From positions 1-54,234 of the forward strand of contig NZ_JAACYW010000049.1 of the NCBI RefSeq assembly GCF_015356825.1: a DNA stretch of 54,234 nt, given 5' to 3'. Position numbers and translations under genes: made by a program. Source of the stretch: Catenulispora rubra (GTDB lineage: Bacteria; Actinomycetota; Actinomycetes; Streptomycetales; Catenulisporaceae). Position 1 is the stretch's first letter. Each line of letters starts with the position of its first letter. The notes below the pieces were generated by a model. That model was not told the DNA's origin. It searched no databases and worked only from the letters and a program-made list of their open reading frames with translations. This document shows, in pieces, positions 16,747 through 27,731 of the stretch.

Positions 16747-18618
16747 ATGAAGGTCACCGCCGCCGTCGCGAAGTGGAAGCGCCGGGTCACGCCTCGCCAG
16801 AAGCCGGACCCCGCTACCTACGCATCGTTGCAAGCACAGATCGTGGAGCTCTCCGGCGGCCGCGTCGCCCGGATCACGCCGCACGGCCCGCTCTTCGCAA
16901 GTCCGCCGCACCGGTCCAGAATCGCCCGATCGACCCTGGTCCCCACGCTCACCGCCCGCGACCGGGTCGCGATCGCGGTGCTGGCCGCCGGCTGGGTGGT
17001 CTGCTTCGTGGCGTTCTGGCAGTGGTGGTTGGCCCCGGGGCACCGGGTGACCTGGGCCGGACTGGTCCTGACCAGCCTGCTGTTGCTCTACCTCACCGGT
17101 CAGGCCAGCTACTTCCTGCTCGCGGTCTCGCGGCTGCCCAAGGTCGACCCGGCGACCGGGATCCCGCGCCTGCGGCTCGCCATCGCCGTGACCCGGGCCC
17201 CCTCGGAGCCGTGGTCGATGGCGCGCCACACGCTGGAGGCCATGCTCGCCCAAGACTTCCCCTACGGCTACGACGTCTGGCTCTGCGACGAGGACCCGTC
17301 CCCCGAGATCGACCAGTGGTGCCGCTCGCACCGCATCCACGTGTCCACGCGGCGCGGGATCGAGGAGTACAACCGCACCACCTGGCCCCGGCGCACCAAG
17401 TGCAAGGAAGGCAACCTCGCCTATTTCTACGACCGGTGCGGGTACCGGGACTACGACGTCGTCGTCCAGCTCGACTGCGACCACGAGCCGCGCCCCACCT
17501 ACCTGGCCGAGGTCGTCCGGCCCTTCGCCGACGCGGCCATCGGCTACGTCGCCGCACCCAGCATCTGCGACGCCAACGCCGCGGACTCCTGGGCGGCCCG
17601 GGGCCGGCTGTACCGGGAGGCCCCGTTCCACGGGCCGTTCCAACTGGGGCACGTCGACCGGCTCGCCCCGGTGTGCATCGGCTCGCACTACGGGGTCCGC
17701 ACCCGGGCCCTGCGCGAGATCGGCGGCCTCGGGCCCGACCTCGCCGAGGACTTCACCACCACGTTCCTGCTCAACTCGGCCGGCTGGCAGGGCGCCTTCG
17801 CGATCGACGCGGAGGCGCACGGACTGGGCCCCATGACCTTCTCGGACATGGTCACCCAGGAGTACCAGTGGTCGCGCAGCCTGGTGGCCATGATGTTCGG
17901 GATGCTCCCGCGCCACATGCATCGGCTCCCGCTGCGGATGCAGGTGCGGTTCGCGATCGTCCTGATCTACTACCCGCTGCTGGCGCTCGGGGCCGTCGCC
18001 GGCGTCCTGCTGCCCGCCGTGGCCGCGGTGACCGGCCGGGTCTGGGTGAGCGTCAACTACGCCGCGTTCCTCGGGCACATGTGGGCGATGACGATCTGGC
18101 TGCTCGCGCTGCTGCTCCTGCTGCGTCACAGAGGGCTGCTACGGCCGCGCACCGCGCCGGTCCTGAGCTGGGAGCTGTGGCTGTTCATGCTCGCGCGCTG
18201 GCCGTACGTCGCCTGGGGCGTGCTCGGGGCGATCGTGCAGGAGACGCTGCGCCGGCCGATCTATTTCAAGGTCACCCCCAAGGACCGCACGGGACACGAG
18301 ATACTGCCCAAGGGCCTGGTCGTGCCGTTCGTCGCCATCGCGGTCGGCCTTTCGGTGTGCGCGCTGATCGGCGAGCTGACCGGACCGGCCGTGGGATACG
18401 TCTTCCTGTGCATCCTCGGCTCGCTTGCGTACACGGTGGTCAGCATCGTGGTCGCCACGTTGCACGTCAGGGAAGCCGCCAGAGCGGCCGGCACCCGGCT
18501 GCGCAGCGCTTTCGTCACCGCACGCACCCCGCTGATGGTGTCCGCGCTGCCGCTGCTGCCTCTGGCCGCGGCCATCTCCCTCTACCCGGCGTACGCGCTC
18601 GCCGTTCTGCACGGGTGA
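16747..18618 (+). CDS. Membrane GT2 glycosyltransferase (cellulose/hyaluronan synthase-like)
   Basis: The protein has 623 residues. Two spans near residues 76-95 and 103-122 precede a GT2 domain (about 135-400). Its hallmarks are WLCDEDPS for nucleotide binding, VVQLDCDHEP as the DxD metal site, LAEDFTTTF with the catalytic-base ED, and QEYQWSRS at the position of the QxxRW acceptor motif. About six further spans complete the channel (RFAIVLIYYPLLALGAVAGV, MWAMTIWLLALLLLL, LVVPFVAIAVGLSVCALIG and others). It should polymerise a sugar from a UDP donor on the cytosolic face and extrude the chain. No PilZ domain was seen. The sugar-nucleotide genes downstream point to glucose, galactose, glucuronate or xylose donors. 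Confidence 0.88.
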   Translation: MKVTAAVAKWKRRVTPRQKPDPATYASLQAQIVELSGGRVARITPHGPLFASPPHRSRIARSTLVPTLTARDRVAIAVLAAGWVVCFVAFWQWWLAPGHRVTWAGLVLTSLLLLYLTGQASYFLLAVSRLPKVDPATGIPRLRLAIAVTRAPSEPWSMARHTLEAMLAQDFPYGYDVWLCDEDPSPEIDQWCRSHRIHVSTRRGIEEYNRTTWPRRTKCKEGNLAYFYDRCGYRDYDVVVQLDCDHEPRPTYLAEVVRPFADAAIGYVAAPSICDANAADSWAARGRLYREAPFHGPFQLGHVDRLAPVCIGSHYGVRTRALREIGGLGPDLAEDFTTTFLLNSAGWQGAFAIDAEAHGLGPMTFSDMVTQEYQWSRSLVAMMFGMLPRHMHRLPLRMQVRFAIVLIYYPLLALGAVAGVLLPAVAAVTGRVWVSVNYAAFLGHMWAMTIWLLALLLLLRHRGLLRPRTAPVLSWELWLFMLARWPYVAWGVLGAIVQETLRRPIYFKVTPKDRTGHEILPKGLVVPFVAIAVGLSVCALIGELTGPAVGYVFLCILGSLAYTVVSIVVATLHVREAARAAGTRLRSAFVTARTPLMVSALPLLPLAAAISLYPAYALAVLHG

Positions 18619-18623
18619 CTGCC

Positions 18624-19697
18624 ATGACAACCGTCCTCGTCACCGGAGGGGCTGGCTTCATCGGCAGCCACGTGTGTGCCGCATTGCTCGGTCATGGCTA
18701 CGGCGTGCTCGTCGTCGACGACTTCTCCAACAGCACGCCGCGAGTTTTCCCGCGCATCCAGAAGCTCACCGGCCGCCGCGCCGGCGCCGTCTACGCCGTG
18801 GACATCTGCGACAGGCGGGCCCTGGCAGCCGTCTTCGACCGGCACCGGGTGGACGCCGTCATTCACCTCGCCGCCCGGAAGGCCGTCGGCGAATCGACCC
18901 GGATGCCGACGCAGTACTACGACACCAACGTCGGCGGCACGACGAGCCTGCTGCGGACCATGCACGAGCACGGGGTGCAGCGACTGGTCTTCTCCTCTTC
19001 CTGCTCGATCTACGGGGACGCCGGAGGGGGGCCGTTGGACGAGGCGACGCCGGCCCGCCCGACCAATCCGTACGCGGCTTCCAAGTGGGTCTGCGAGCAG
19101 ATCCTCGCCGACGTGTGCCGCCGGTGCCCGGAGTTCACGGCGATCAGCCTCCGGTACTTCAACCCGGTCGGCGCCCACCCGAGCGGACTGCTCGGCGAGG
19201 ACGCCCGCGGGGTTCCCGCGAACCTGATGCCGTACATGGCCCAGGTGGCCGTCGGCCGGCTCGCGCGGATCGACGTGTTCGGCGACGACTACGCCACCGC
19301 CGACGGTACCGCCGTCCGCGACTACATCCACGTCATGGACACAGCCGAGGCGCACCGGATCGCGCTGGACCGGATCGCCGACGGACCGGGCATGCGCGTG
19401 TACAACCTCGGGGTCGGAAGGGGCCGGTCGGTTCTCGAGGTCATCGCGGCGTTCGGCGCCGCCTGCGGTCGGCCGATCCCCTATCGGATCGTGTCCCGCC
19501 GCCCGGGCGACGTGCCCGAACTGGTCGCCGACGCGACCGCCGTGGCGCGCGCCTGGGACTGGCACGCCACCCGCGACCTGGCCGACATGTGCCGGGACGC
19601 CTGGCGGTTCCAGCGGCTCAACCCTGACGGCTACGGCCGGCGGCAGTCGGCGAGGGACAGGTCGGCGAGGGACAGGCGGATCGGAGCAGCGCTATGA
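18624..19697 (+). CDS. galE: UDP-glucose 4-epimerase
   Basis: The protein has 357 residues and is an extended short-chain dehydrogenase. VTGGAGFIGSHVCAALL (residues 5-21) is the NAD loop, FSSSCSIYG supplies the catalytic Ser, and NPYAASKWVCEQ the YxxxK pair. SLRYFNPVGAHPSGLLGED and the AVRDYIHVMD segment are GalE hallmarks. It interconverts UDP-glucose and UDP-galactose, and relatives do the same for UDP-xylose and UDP-arabinose. The start is ATG at 18624, six bases after the synthase gene. The C terminus has an extra 20 residues made partly of two 15-bp direct repeats (19646-19675) encoding a duplicated SARDR. Its stop overlaps the next start (ATGA). Confidence 0.92.
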   Translation: MTTVLVTGGAGFIGSHVCAALLGHGYGVLVVDDFSNSTPRVFPRIQKLTGRRAGAVYAVDICDRRALAAVFDRHRVDAVIHLAARKAVGESTRMPTQYYDTNVGGTTSLLRTMHEHGVQRLVFSSSCSIYGDAGGGPLDEATPARPTNPYAASKWVCEQILADVCRRCPEFTAISLRYFNPVGAHPSGLLGEDARGVPANLMPYMAQVAVGRLARIDVFGDDYATADGTAVRDYIHVMDTAEAHRIALDRIADGPGMRVYNLGVGRGRSVLEVIAAFGAACGRPIPYRIVSRRPGDVPELVADATAVARAWDWHATRDLADMCRDAWRFQRLNPDGYGRRQSARDRSARDRRIGAAL

Positions 19698-21048
19698 GGA
19701 TCACAGTCATCGGGACCGGATACGTCGGCGCCGTGCACGCCGCGTGCATGGCCGACATCGGGCACGAGGTTCTCGGCGTCGACATCGACGCCGACCGGAT
19801 CGCCGCGCTCGCCTCGGGCCGAGCACCCGTCCACGAACCGGGCCTCGACGAGATCCTGGCCCGGGCTCTGGCCTCCGGCAGGTTGCGGCTGTCGACCTCC
19901 CTGGCCGAGGCCGCCGCGACCGCGAACACGCACTTCATCTGCGTCGGCACTCCGCAACGCCCGGACGGTCAGGCCGCCGACCTGCGGTACGTCGACGCCG
20001 TCGTGGACGGTCTGGCACCCCACCTGCGTCCCGGCAGCCTGGTGGTGGGCAAGTCCACGGTGCCGGTCGGTACCGCGGCCCGGCTGGCCGCGCGGCTCGC
20101 GGTGACGTCCCCCGGCGTCGAGGTCGCCTGGAACCCCGAGTTCCTGCGCGAGGGTTCGGCCGTCGAGGACACGCTGCGGCCGGCGAGACTCGTCGTGGGA
20201 GTGGTCTCGGCGCGCGCCGAGGCGATCCTGCGGACCGTCTACACGCCGATGCTGCGGGCGAACGTCCCGTTCTTCAGCACCGATCCGGCCACCGCGGAGC
20301 TGGTGAAGGTGGCGGCGAACGCCTTTCTCGCGACCAAGATCTCGTTCATCAACGCCATGGCAGAGGTCTGCGACGCAGCCGACGCGGACGTGTCGGTCCT
20401 GTCCGCGGCGCTCGGCGCGGATCCGCGGATCGGCCCCCTCTTCCTGCAGAGCGGACTGGGGTTCGGCGGCAGCTGTTTCCCGAAGGACATCCGGGCTTTC
20501 GCGGCCCGCGCCGAGGAGCTCGGAGCCGCCGAGTCGGTCGAGATCCTGCATGAGGTCGACCGGATCAACCTCAGGCAGCGGCAGCGCACCGTCGATCGCG
20601 CACGGTCGCTGCTCGGCGGGAGATTCGCCGGCCGCCGCGTCGCGGTCCTCGGTGCCGCGTTCAAGCCGGACAGCGATGACGTGCGCGACTCGCCCGCGCT
20701 TGCGGTCGCCGAGGCGGTCCACCGGCAGGGGGCGGACGTCCTGGTCCACGATCCGCAGGCCCTCGACAACGCGCGCGCCGTCTTCCCCGAACTGACCTAC
20801 GCCTCGGACATCCCCAAGGTGTGCGAGGACGCCGATCTGGTGCTGCACCTGACTCCCTGGCAGGAATACCGCGAGCTCGATCCCGTGGCGCTGGCCGAGG
20901 TGGTGCGCTCCCCCGTGCTGTTGGACGCTCGCAATTGCCTGGACCCGGAGCCCTGGTGGTCGGCCGGCTGGACCGTGCGGGTGCCTGGCCGACCGTTGCT
21001 GTCCCCGTTGTTGTCATCCGGGTTGTCATCCGGGCGAGGAGGAGAACG

Positions 21049-21064
<16 letters not shown>
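19694..21064 (+). CDS. ugd: UDP-glucose 6-dehydrogenase
   Basis: The protein has 456 residues. ITVIGTGYVGAVHAACMAD (residues 3-21) is the NAD-binding loop, STVPVGTAARLA and WNPEFLREGSAVEDTLRPAR match the family, and GLGFGGSCFPKDIRAF carries the catalytic Cys. VLGAAFKPDSDDVRDSPAL begins the C-terminal UDP-binding domain. It oxidises UDP-glucose to UDP-glucuronate with two NAD. The start overlaps the galE stop in ATGA and the 3' end overlaps the next gene by 16 bases, so the three sugar-nucleotide genes are translationally coupled. Two TTGTCATCCGGG copies lie at its 3' end near 21009-21035. Confidence 0.95.
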
Positions 21065-22029
<965 letters not shown>

Positions 22030-22034
22030 TCGCC

Positions 22035-23681
22035 GTGCCCCGGTCGACGACCGCCACCGGGTTCGCCCGCGTCGTGCCGTGGGTCGTCGCCGCGGTGGCC
22101 GCGGTCGGCCTGGCGGTCGCCGCGAGCGGTTGCACCGGTCTGCCTCACTACGCACCGTCGGCGCACACGTACTACATCAGCCCGAGCGGCAACGACGGCG
22201 CCTCGGGTACTTCGGCCGCCACCGCATGGCAGTCCCTGGCACGCGTTCAAAAAGTGCAGCTTCGGCCAGGAGACCAGATCCTGCTTCAGGGCGGAGCCCG
22301 GTTCTCCGGCACGCTCATGGTGGCCGCCGGCGATGCGGGCAACGCCGGACAACCCTTGGTGATCGGTTCGTATGGCACCGGAAACGCCGTTCTTCAGTCG
22401 TCCGGCGACGGTATCGACGTGCACGACACCGGCGGCGTGGCCATCCGCGATCTCACCATCACCGGGATCGGCGCGCCTTACTCACACGGGAGCGGTATCA
22501 ACCTCTACAGCGACCTGCACAGCGGTACGAAGCCCAGCCACGTCACCATCTCCGGCGTCGACGTCTCCAGCTTCCAGACGGGGATCGCGATCGGCGCCGC
22601 CGGCGATACCGGCTTCACCGACGTGGCGGTCCGCCAGGCGCGGTTGCACGGCAACGAGGATTCCGGGCTGAAGACGTACGGCCCGGCCTTCGACGCGGCG
22701 CACCCCGCGTACGCGCACGAGAACATCGATATCGAAGCGGTGGAGGCGTACGGCAATCCCGGCGACCCCTCGGTCCTCGCGCACAGCACCGGAAACGGCA
22801 TCAGCCTGGGCAGCGTCCGCGGCGCCGAGGTGAGCGGGTCCAGCGCCTACGACAACGGCGCCAACTCGGCGTCCCTCGCGCACGACGGGCCCGTGGGGAT
22901 CTGGACGTACAACTCCACCGGCGTGGTCATCGAGCACGACACCGCGTACGACAACCACACCGCCTCCCTCGCCGACGGCGCCGGGTTCGGGCTGGACGAC
23001 AACGTCTCGGCGTCGACGATCCAGTACGACCTGGCCTTCCACAACGACGGACCCGGCGTGTACGTCTACACCGACACGCCCACCGGCCTCTACACCGGCG
23101 ACACGATCCGCTACAACATCAGCGACAACGACGGTCGCAAGATGCCGCAGAACGGCGGGCTGGCCGTCTACGGGACGTATATCAGTGGTCTGCAGGTCTA
23201 CCAGAACACCGTGGTCATGACCGGCACCGGGGGCCAGGCGCCGGCACTGCTCGTGAGCGGGAGCACGAACGGCGTCACCGTCCGCAACAACATCCTGGCC
23301 ACGGACGGCTCACCGGTGGCCACCGTGCTCGCCATCACCCCCTCGCACGTCACCCTGCAGGGCAACGACTACTTCGCCTCATCAGGACTGTGGTACGTGA
23401 TCTGGTCCACCACGACGTACACCAACCTGCCCGGCTGGCGCACGGCGACCGGCGAGGAGCAGCTGTCCGGCCAGTCCACAGGCCTGACCGTCGACCCCTG
23501 CTTCAGCGGAGGCCACCTTCCCGACATCGGCTCCCCCGCCGAGGCACGCGTGCTCCTCCCCGGCTGCGCCGCGCTCGCGGGCAAGGGCCTGGACCTGGCG
23601 AAGCTGTTCCAGACGAACACTGGGACGACCGACCACTTCGGGCGGGTGCTCAGTGCGCCGCCGCCGGTCGGGGCGGCGTGA
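22035..23681 (+). CDS. Right-handed beta-helix lipoprotein
   Basis: The start is GTG 22035, five bases after the previous stop; the earlier GTG at 21957 lies inside that gene. The product has 548 residues with a lipoprotein signal, VVAAVAAVGLAVAASGC, the Cys being about residue 33. The mature part opens with TYYISPSGNDGASGTSAATA, the usual start of secreted parallel beta-helix (pectate-lyase-fold) proteins. It continues with many short repeats carrying GIDVHDTGGVAIRDLTITG, GNGISLGSVRGAEVSGSSAY and VIEHDTAYDNHTASLADGAG. Such proteins are polysaccharide lyases, epimerases or binding proteins. As the last gene of the operon it may process or anchor the polymer outside the cell. No catalytic residues can be assigned. 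Confidence 0.82.
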   Translation: MPRSTTATGFARVVPWVVAAVAAVGLAVAASGCTGLPHYAPSAHTYYISPSGNDGASGTSAATAWQSLARVQKVQLRPGDQILLQGGARFSGTLMVAAGDAGNAGQPLVIGSYGTGNAVLQSSGDGIDVHDTGGVAIRDLTITGIGAPYSHGSGINLYSDLHSGTKPSHVTISGVDVSSFQTGIAIGAAGDTGFTDVAVRQARLHGNEDSGLKTYGPAFDAAHPAYAHENIDIEAVEAYGNPGDPSVLAHSTGNGISLGSVRGAEVSGSSAYDNGANSASLAHDGPVGIWTYNSTGVVIEHDTAYDNHTASLADGAGFGLDDNVSASTIQYDLAFHNDGPGVYVYTDTPTGLYTGDTIRYNISDNDGRKMPQNGGLAVYGTYISGLQVYQNTVVMTGTGGQAPALLVSGSTNGVTVRNNILATDGSPVATVLAITPSHVTLQGNDYFASSGLWYVIWSTTTYTNLPGWRTATGEEQLSGQSTGLTVDPCFSGGHLPDIGSPAEARVLLPGCAALAGKGLDLAKLFQTNTGTTDHFGRVLSAPPPVGAA

Positions 23682-23727
23682 CTGTCAGGTAGCTGCGACG
23701 AGCGCCGACAGGTGGCACCGTGATGCT

Positions 23728-23762
23728 GCGTGGACGCCGTGGCTGTTCCACGACGTCCACGC
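23728..23762. terminator. Bidirectional hairpin between convergent genes
   Basis: GCGTGGACG (23728-23736) pairs with CGTCCACGC (23754-23762), and inside it CGTGG pairs with CCACG around CTGTT. It lies between the convergent beta-helix and S53 peptidase genes, so it can serve both. Confidence 0.7.
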
Positions 23763-23784
23763 TCGATGTGTCGACGGACTCGTC

Positions 23785-25032
23785 TCAGAAGGCTGCCAAG
23801 CCCTTCGGCGTTCCCAACCCTGTGGGACCGTCGTAGCCGACCACCGCGTTGCACTGGTAGTCGCCGCCGCAGTCCATGCCGCTCACCGAGTTGTTCCCGC
23901 CGATCACGTCGTTGAGGCCGGACGCGTGCGCGTACAGGTAGGACGCGTCGGGGAACCGTCCCGGGTGTCCGCCGAGGGCCACGACGCCGGCGAGGAACGG
24001 TGAGGAGGCGCTGGTGCCGCCGATGATGCCCCAGCCTCGGCAGCCCTCCGTGCAGTAGACGGCCGGGCCGGTGTTCGGGTCGGCGTCGGCCGCGACGTCG
24101 GCGACCATGCGTCCGGGGCAGTTCGGGTCGGTCTGCCAGGCCGGCTTGGCGAACCAGGCCGAGCAGCCGCTGCCGGCGCCCGACCACGCGGTCTCGGACC
24201 AGCCGCGGGCGTTGGCGGCGCGGGTCAGCGAGGTGCCGCCGACGGCGATCACGCTGCTGTAGACGGCCGGGGCGCTGGTCGGTTGGAAGCCGTAGTCGCC
24301 GCTCGACGCGAGGATCGCCACTCCGGGGTGGGAGTAGTGCGGGGCGAGCCGTGCCGAGTCGGAGCTTTCGGGACCGCCGTAGCTGTTGGAGACCTCGTTC
24401 GCCCCCAACGCCACCGCCTCGTCGACGGACGCGGCGAGGTTGTCGGTCGTGGCGTCGTCGGCCTCGACGAGCAGGATGTGGCACCGCGGGCAGGCCGCCG
24501 AGACCATGTCCAGGTCGAGCGCGATCTCCACGCTCCAGCCCTGGTCGGGCGGCAGCGGCGTGGCGGCGCCGCGCTGGTTCGCCTTGGTGAAGCAGCCGTT
24601 GGCGGTGGTGCACGCGGGCAGGCCGTAGCTGGTGCGGTAGACGGCGAGGTCGGCCTCGGCGGTCGCGTCGTCGCCGGCGTCGGCGATCGCGACGGTCTGG
24701 TTCGCGCCGCCGGTGGCCGGGAGGCTGTAGGCGGCGCGCAGGTCGGTCGGGCTCAGGCCGGCCGGCAGGGTCGCGGCCGCCGCTGTGGCGCGGCCGGCTG
24801 CCGGGCCACGGACTCCGGTTCCGCCGTGGACGTCGGTCCGTATCCGGGCGAAGCAGCTCGCATGGCCGGGGAGGGCCGTGGCGCACACGGGTACTGAGCG
24901 AGGCGCGGCGGGCTGGGTTCCCCCGCTGTGGGTGGTTGTCGCGCTCGCCGTCGGCGCGACTGACGTCGCCAGGCCGAGAACGGCGGTGGCGCCGGCGGCC
25001 AGGAGTGCCAGGACTCTTATTCGTGACTTCAT
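23785..25032 (-). CDS. Secreted S53 (sedolisin) serine-carboxyl peptidase
   Basis: The protein has 415 residues from ATG 25032 behind AAGGAGAT. It has a signal peptide ending near APTASA. Sedolisins use a Ser-Glu-Asp triad: Glu and Asp are in GWSVEIALDLDMV and the nucleophile is in GGTSASSPFLAG. LPATGGANQTVAIADAGDDA opens the catalytic domain. The large S53 inhibitory propeptide is very short here (about 60 residues), so this form is smaller than classical kumamolisin. Such enzymes degrade protein at acidic pH outside the cell. It lies 31 bases after the 760-aa secreted protein and is probably co-transcribed with it. Confidence 0.87.
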   Translation of the reverse strand: MKSRIRVLALLAAGATAVLGLATSVAPTASATTTHSGGTQPAAPRSVPVCATALPGHASCFARIRTDVHGGTGVRGPAAGRATAAAATLPAGLSPTDLRAAYSLPATGGANQTVAIADAGDDATAEADLAVYRTSYGLPACTTANGCFTKANQRGAATPLPPDQGWSVEIALDLDMVSAACPRCHILLVEADDATTDNLAASVDEAVALGANEVSNSYGGPESSDSARLAPHYSHPGVAILASSGDYGFQPTSAPAVYSSVIAVGGTSLTRAANARGWSETAWSGAGSGCSAWFAKPAWQTDPNCPGRMVADVAADADPNTGPAVYCTEGCRGWGIIGGTSASSPFLAGVVALGGHPGRFPDASYLYAHASGLNDVIGGNNSVSGMDCGGDYQCNAVVGYDGPTGLGTPKGLAAF

Positions 25033-25063
25033 GTCTGCGGGGATCTCCTTGCTGGCGCGCCGG

Positions 25064-27346
25064 TCAGCCGACGGTGTAGGGGTTGGTGACGGTCTGCGTG
25101 ATCGAGCCGCCGATCGCGTCGGCTGCGGTGACGCGCACGGTGACCGAGGATCCGGGTGCGGGGTTGCACCACTGCGCGACGTAGTGACCGATGGCGCCGA
25201 AGGTCGGCACGTCCTGCCAGCTGGTGCCACCGTCGAAGGACACTGAGACCTGCGCTGAGACCACCGGGGCGAGCGAGCCGTGCCCGCCGAAGGAGTGGTG
25301 GCCGACGTCCAGGACCAGCACCTGGTCCCGACCGGTCGAGACGTTGGTCTTCGACAGCCCGGCGTACTGGTAGCCGATGGTCAGGATCGGCATGATCTGG
25401 CACGGCGCCGACGGCTGGCCCGCGGCCCTGGCGGCCGGGCAGTAGTTCCCGGCCGGGAGCGTGGACCACGCGTCGGTCTTGCCGGTGTACTGGAACGTCA
25501 CGTCGGTGTGCGTCTTCGTGGACTGCGTCGCCCCGGCCGGGCGGGTGGCGTCCAGGACCGCGCGGACGGTCGCCGGGCCGGTACCGACGTTCGGCAAGAT
25601 GATCTGCGGGGGCTGGAACGGCCCGGACGGCTGGGACACCTGCTGGCCGTTCCAGTAGAAGGCAGCGGTGGTGGTGTCGCCGATGCCCGCGCCGATGGTG
25701 TCCGGGCTGCTGTCGCCGGTGTCGTCGAACGCCAGGTCCATGTTCCCGGCGCCGACGCACGCCTGGCAGTCCTCGCCGGCCGCGGCCTCGGGGAAGCGGC
25801 CGAAGACGGGGGCGGCCGGCGCCTTGGCCCAGGTGCGCTCCGAAACCTGGCCGGCGCGGTAAGTCTTTGCACCGGACTGGAGAACCAGTCCCCCCAGGCC
25901 GCCGGGCGCGGTGGCCCAGGGGCCGCTGACGCCGGTCACCCAGCGCCCCGGGGTGAAGTACGACGTCGACTTCAGCGGCATGGCGGTGCCGAACATGAAG
26001 GCGTCTCCCGCAGCGGGCACCACCGGTGCGGCGTCGACACCGCGTGTGGTGCTGGCGAGGGCCGGATCGGAGGCGATGTTCTCGGTCTCGGCGGCCAGGT
26101 CGCGGTCGGCGAGATGGTGCGACTGGTCGGCGTCGATGTGGTCCGAGGGGAAGTCCATGAAGTACTGGTATTGGCTCTGGTTCGAGGCGCCGCCGGCCGA
26201 GCCGATCGGACCGGACGCGGCCTCGAACGTGTCTATCAGGAACTTCCCGACCTTCGCCGTCGGCTGAGGCGACACCGTGATCGGCGTCGCGCCGGCGTAG
26301 ATGAAAAACGCCCCGAGGACGACGGCAGGGCCCTGTGTCGGCGTCCGCGTGAGGCGCTGCATCGAGTCCTGCGGCGTCGAGGGCTGCTGTGTAGTGATGG
26401 AAACCGGCGCGGTGGCGGTCCTCGCGTCCAGAGTCAGCGCCGGCACGTCGCCCGCTGCGGGCACCGCGAAGTCGTTGACCGCGACCTGCGCGTCCGCGGT
26501 GATGTCGCCGATGGCATCGAAGGAGTAGTCGCTCATGTAGGCGGCGTAGTTCCCGGCGGGCAGCGCGATCCGGGCGACGCCGTTCTCGACCGGCTCGCTC
26601 AGCGCCATGATCCGCGAGTCGTCGGTGTTGATCACCGTGACGTAGCCGTTGAGCGGCGCCCCGTCAGTCCCGATGGCGTTGACCTGCAGGATCCGCATCG
26701 GGTAGGCCGGGGTGACCGGCGTTCCGACACCGGCCAGCCGCATCGAGGCCAGACCGAGGAGGTCGCCGCTGCCCACGGTCCGACTCGCAGCCTTGTCCGC
26801 AGCGATCTGCTGCCGCAACGCGGCGGCGAACGCCACCCCGGACGCCGGGGTCAGGTAGCCGGTGGCCGTCTGCCCGGCGACCGCCGTGAAGGTGACCCCG
26901 GCGGGCGCACTCGGCGTGACCCCGGCCCGGAACGCGAGCGACACCGGGACCTGCCCGCTCGGCGCGGCGGCAGCGAGCCGGGTGACGTCGAACAGCGACA
27001 GGTCGAGCAACCGGCCGACGAACGGCACGGCCTCGGCCGGGATCAGATAGTCGTCGCCGTGCGCGTCGGTGAAGGTGTTGAAGGCCTTGCTCGGCCCACC
27101 GGGCTGCACCCGCATGCCCGCCGGGGACACGGCGACGGTGTCGCCTGTGGGCAGCACGACCTGGCCGGTGAAGCCGGACGAGGCCGGGGTCGCCGAAGGC
27201 GCGGCCCCAGCCCCAGCCGCAGTCGCAGCCGCAGCCGCAGCCGCGTCAGCGGAGGCACCCTCAGGCATGACGGTGAGCGCCGCGAAAGCTGCCACGGCAA
27301 CACCCAAGGCCGCCACACGGGCGGATCGAGTTCTATGGTTTCGCAC
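25064..27346 (-). CDS. Large secreted protein related to non-catalytic region of S8 proteases
   Basis: The protein has 760 residues from GTG 27346 behind GAGGGAATCAGG. A signal peptide (residues 1-33, ending PEGASA) is followed by an Ala-rich linker. Then FTGQVVLPTGDTVAVSPAGM and DDYLIPAEAVPFVGRLLDLS, LFDVTRL match the N-terminal region of large actinobacterial subtilisin-like (S8) proteases ('tLlTGDrV.v... yviPadA.p.va.g.lDrrLFdVt.L'). No Asp-His-Ser catalytic domain follows; instead there are beta-rich segments such as NGYVTVINTDDSRIM and a C-terminal SVSFDGGTSWQDV with FVDVGHHSFGG-type features. It is a secreted, protease-less relative whose role may be linked to the S53 peptidase downstream. 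The S8 relation rests on remembered pattern. Confidence 0.7.
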   Translation of the reverse strand: MRNHRTRSARVAALGVAVAAFAALTVMPEGASADAAAAAAATAAGAGAAPSATPASSGFTGQVVLPTGDTVAVSPAGMRVQPGGPSKAFNTFTDAHGDDYLIPAEAVPFVGRLLDLSLFDVTRLAAAAPSGQVPVSLAFRAGVTPSAPAGVTFTAVAGQTATGYLTPASGVAFAAALRQQIAADKAASRTVGSGDLLGLASMRLAGVGTPVTPAYPMRILQVNAIGTDGAPLNGYVTVINTDDSRIMALSEPVENGVARIALPAGNYAAYMSDYSFDAIGDITADAQVAVNDFAVPAAGDVPALTLDARTATAPVSITTQQPSTPQDSMQRLTRTPTQGPAVVLGAFFIYAGATPITVSPQPTAKVGKFLIDTFEAASGPIGSAGGASNQSQYQYFMDFPSDHIDADQSHHLADRDLAAETENIASDPALASTTRGVDAAPVVPAAGDAFMFGTAMPLKSTSYFTPGRWVTGVSGPWATAPGGLGGLVLQSGAKTYRAGQVSERTWAKAPAAPVFGRFPEAAAGEDCQACVGAGNMDLAFDDTGDSSPDTIGAGIGDTTTAAFYWNGQQVSQPSGPFQPPQIILPNVGTGPATVRAVLDATRPAGATQSTKTHTDVTFQYTGKTDAWSTLPAGNYCPAARAAGQPSAPCQIMPILTIGYQYAGLSKTNVSTGRDQVLVLDVGHHSFGGHGSLAPVVSAQVSVSFDGGTSWQDVPTFGAIGHYVAQWCNPAPGSSVTVRVTAADAIGGSITQTVTNPYTVG

Positions 27347-27731
27347 CCTGATTCCCTCTGGTGAAGGTCGGTCGGACGCACCCAATCAACCAGACAGGCA
27401 CAGCGTCTGTCAGGGACCTGATTTGGCGAGAACCCGACAGGGCGAGGAGCCAACCCGGAGGCCGTGCCAGCGCGTTCTCATGCCGAGCGGAGCTTTCCGC
27501 GCGCGGGCGAAGTGGGGCTGGACTCACGGCGGGGCGTCAGCCTGCGGACGCACCGCACACCTAGCGCCGATCGGGGCTAGGCCCTTGGCGGGTGGGCCGT
27601 TCAGCGACCTGAGTCGGGGATGTCGATGCTCGCGTCCCAGTGAGCCTAGGAATTGCTCTGCACGTCGTGTGCCAGGTGTTCCAGGTAGGACTCGTCAGCC
27701 AACGCGGAACGTGCCTGCTCCTCGGAGAGGG
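27347..27731. other. Spacer with a possible out-of-frame coding relic
   Basis: This holds the promoter region of the 760-aa gene. On the minus strand, 27645-27745 reads LTLSEEQARSALADESYLEH then LAHDVQSNS before a stop, in a frame different from the 77-aa gene just upstream and without a start codon. It may be the frameshifted tail of that gene or a decayed small gene. Otherwise nothing clear was seen. Confidence 0.3.

Noticed and set aside
16773..18623. Upstream part of a 974-residue plus-strand frame ending in GalE
   Set aside because: The first 617 codons overlap the GT2 gene in another frame and are Arg/Pro/Ala-rich. GalE proper begins at ATG 18624.
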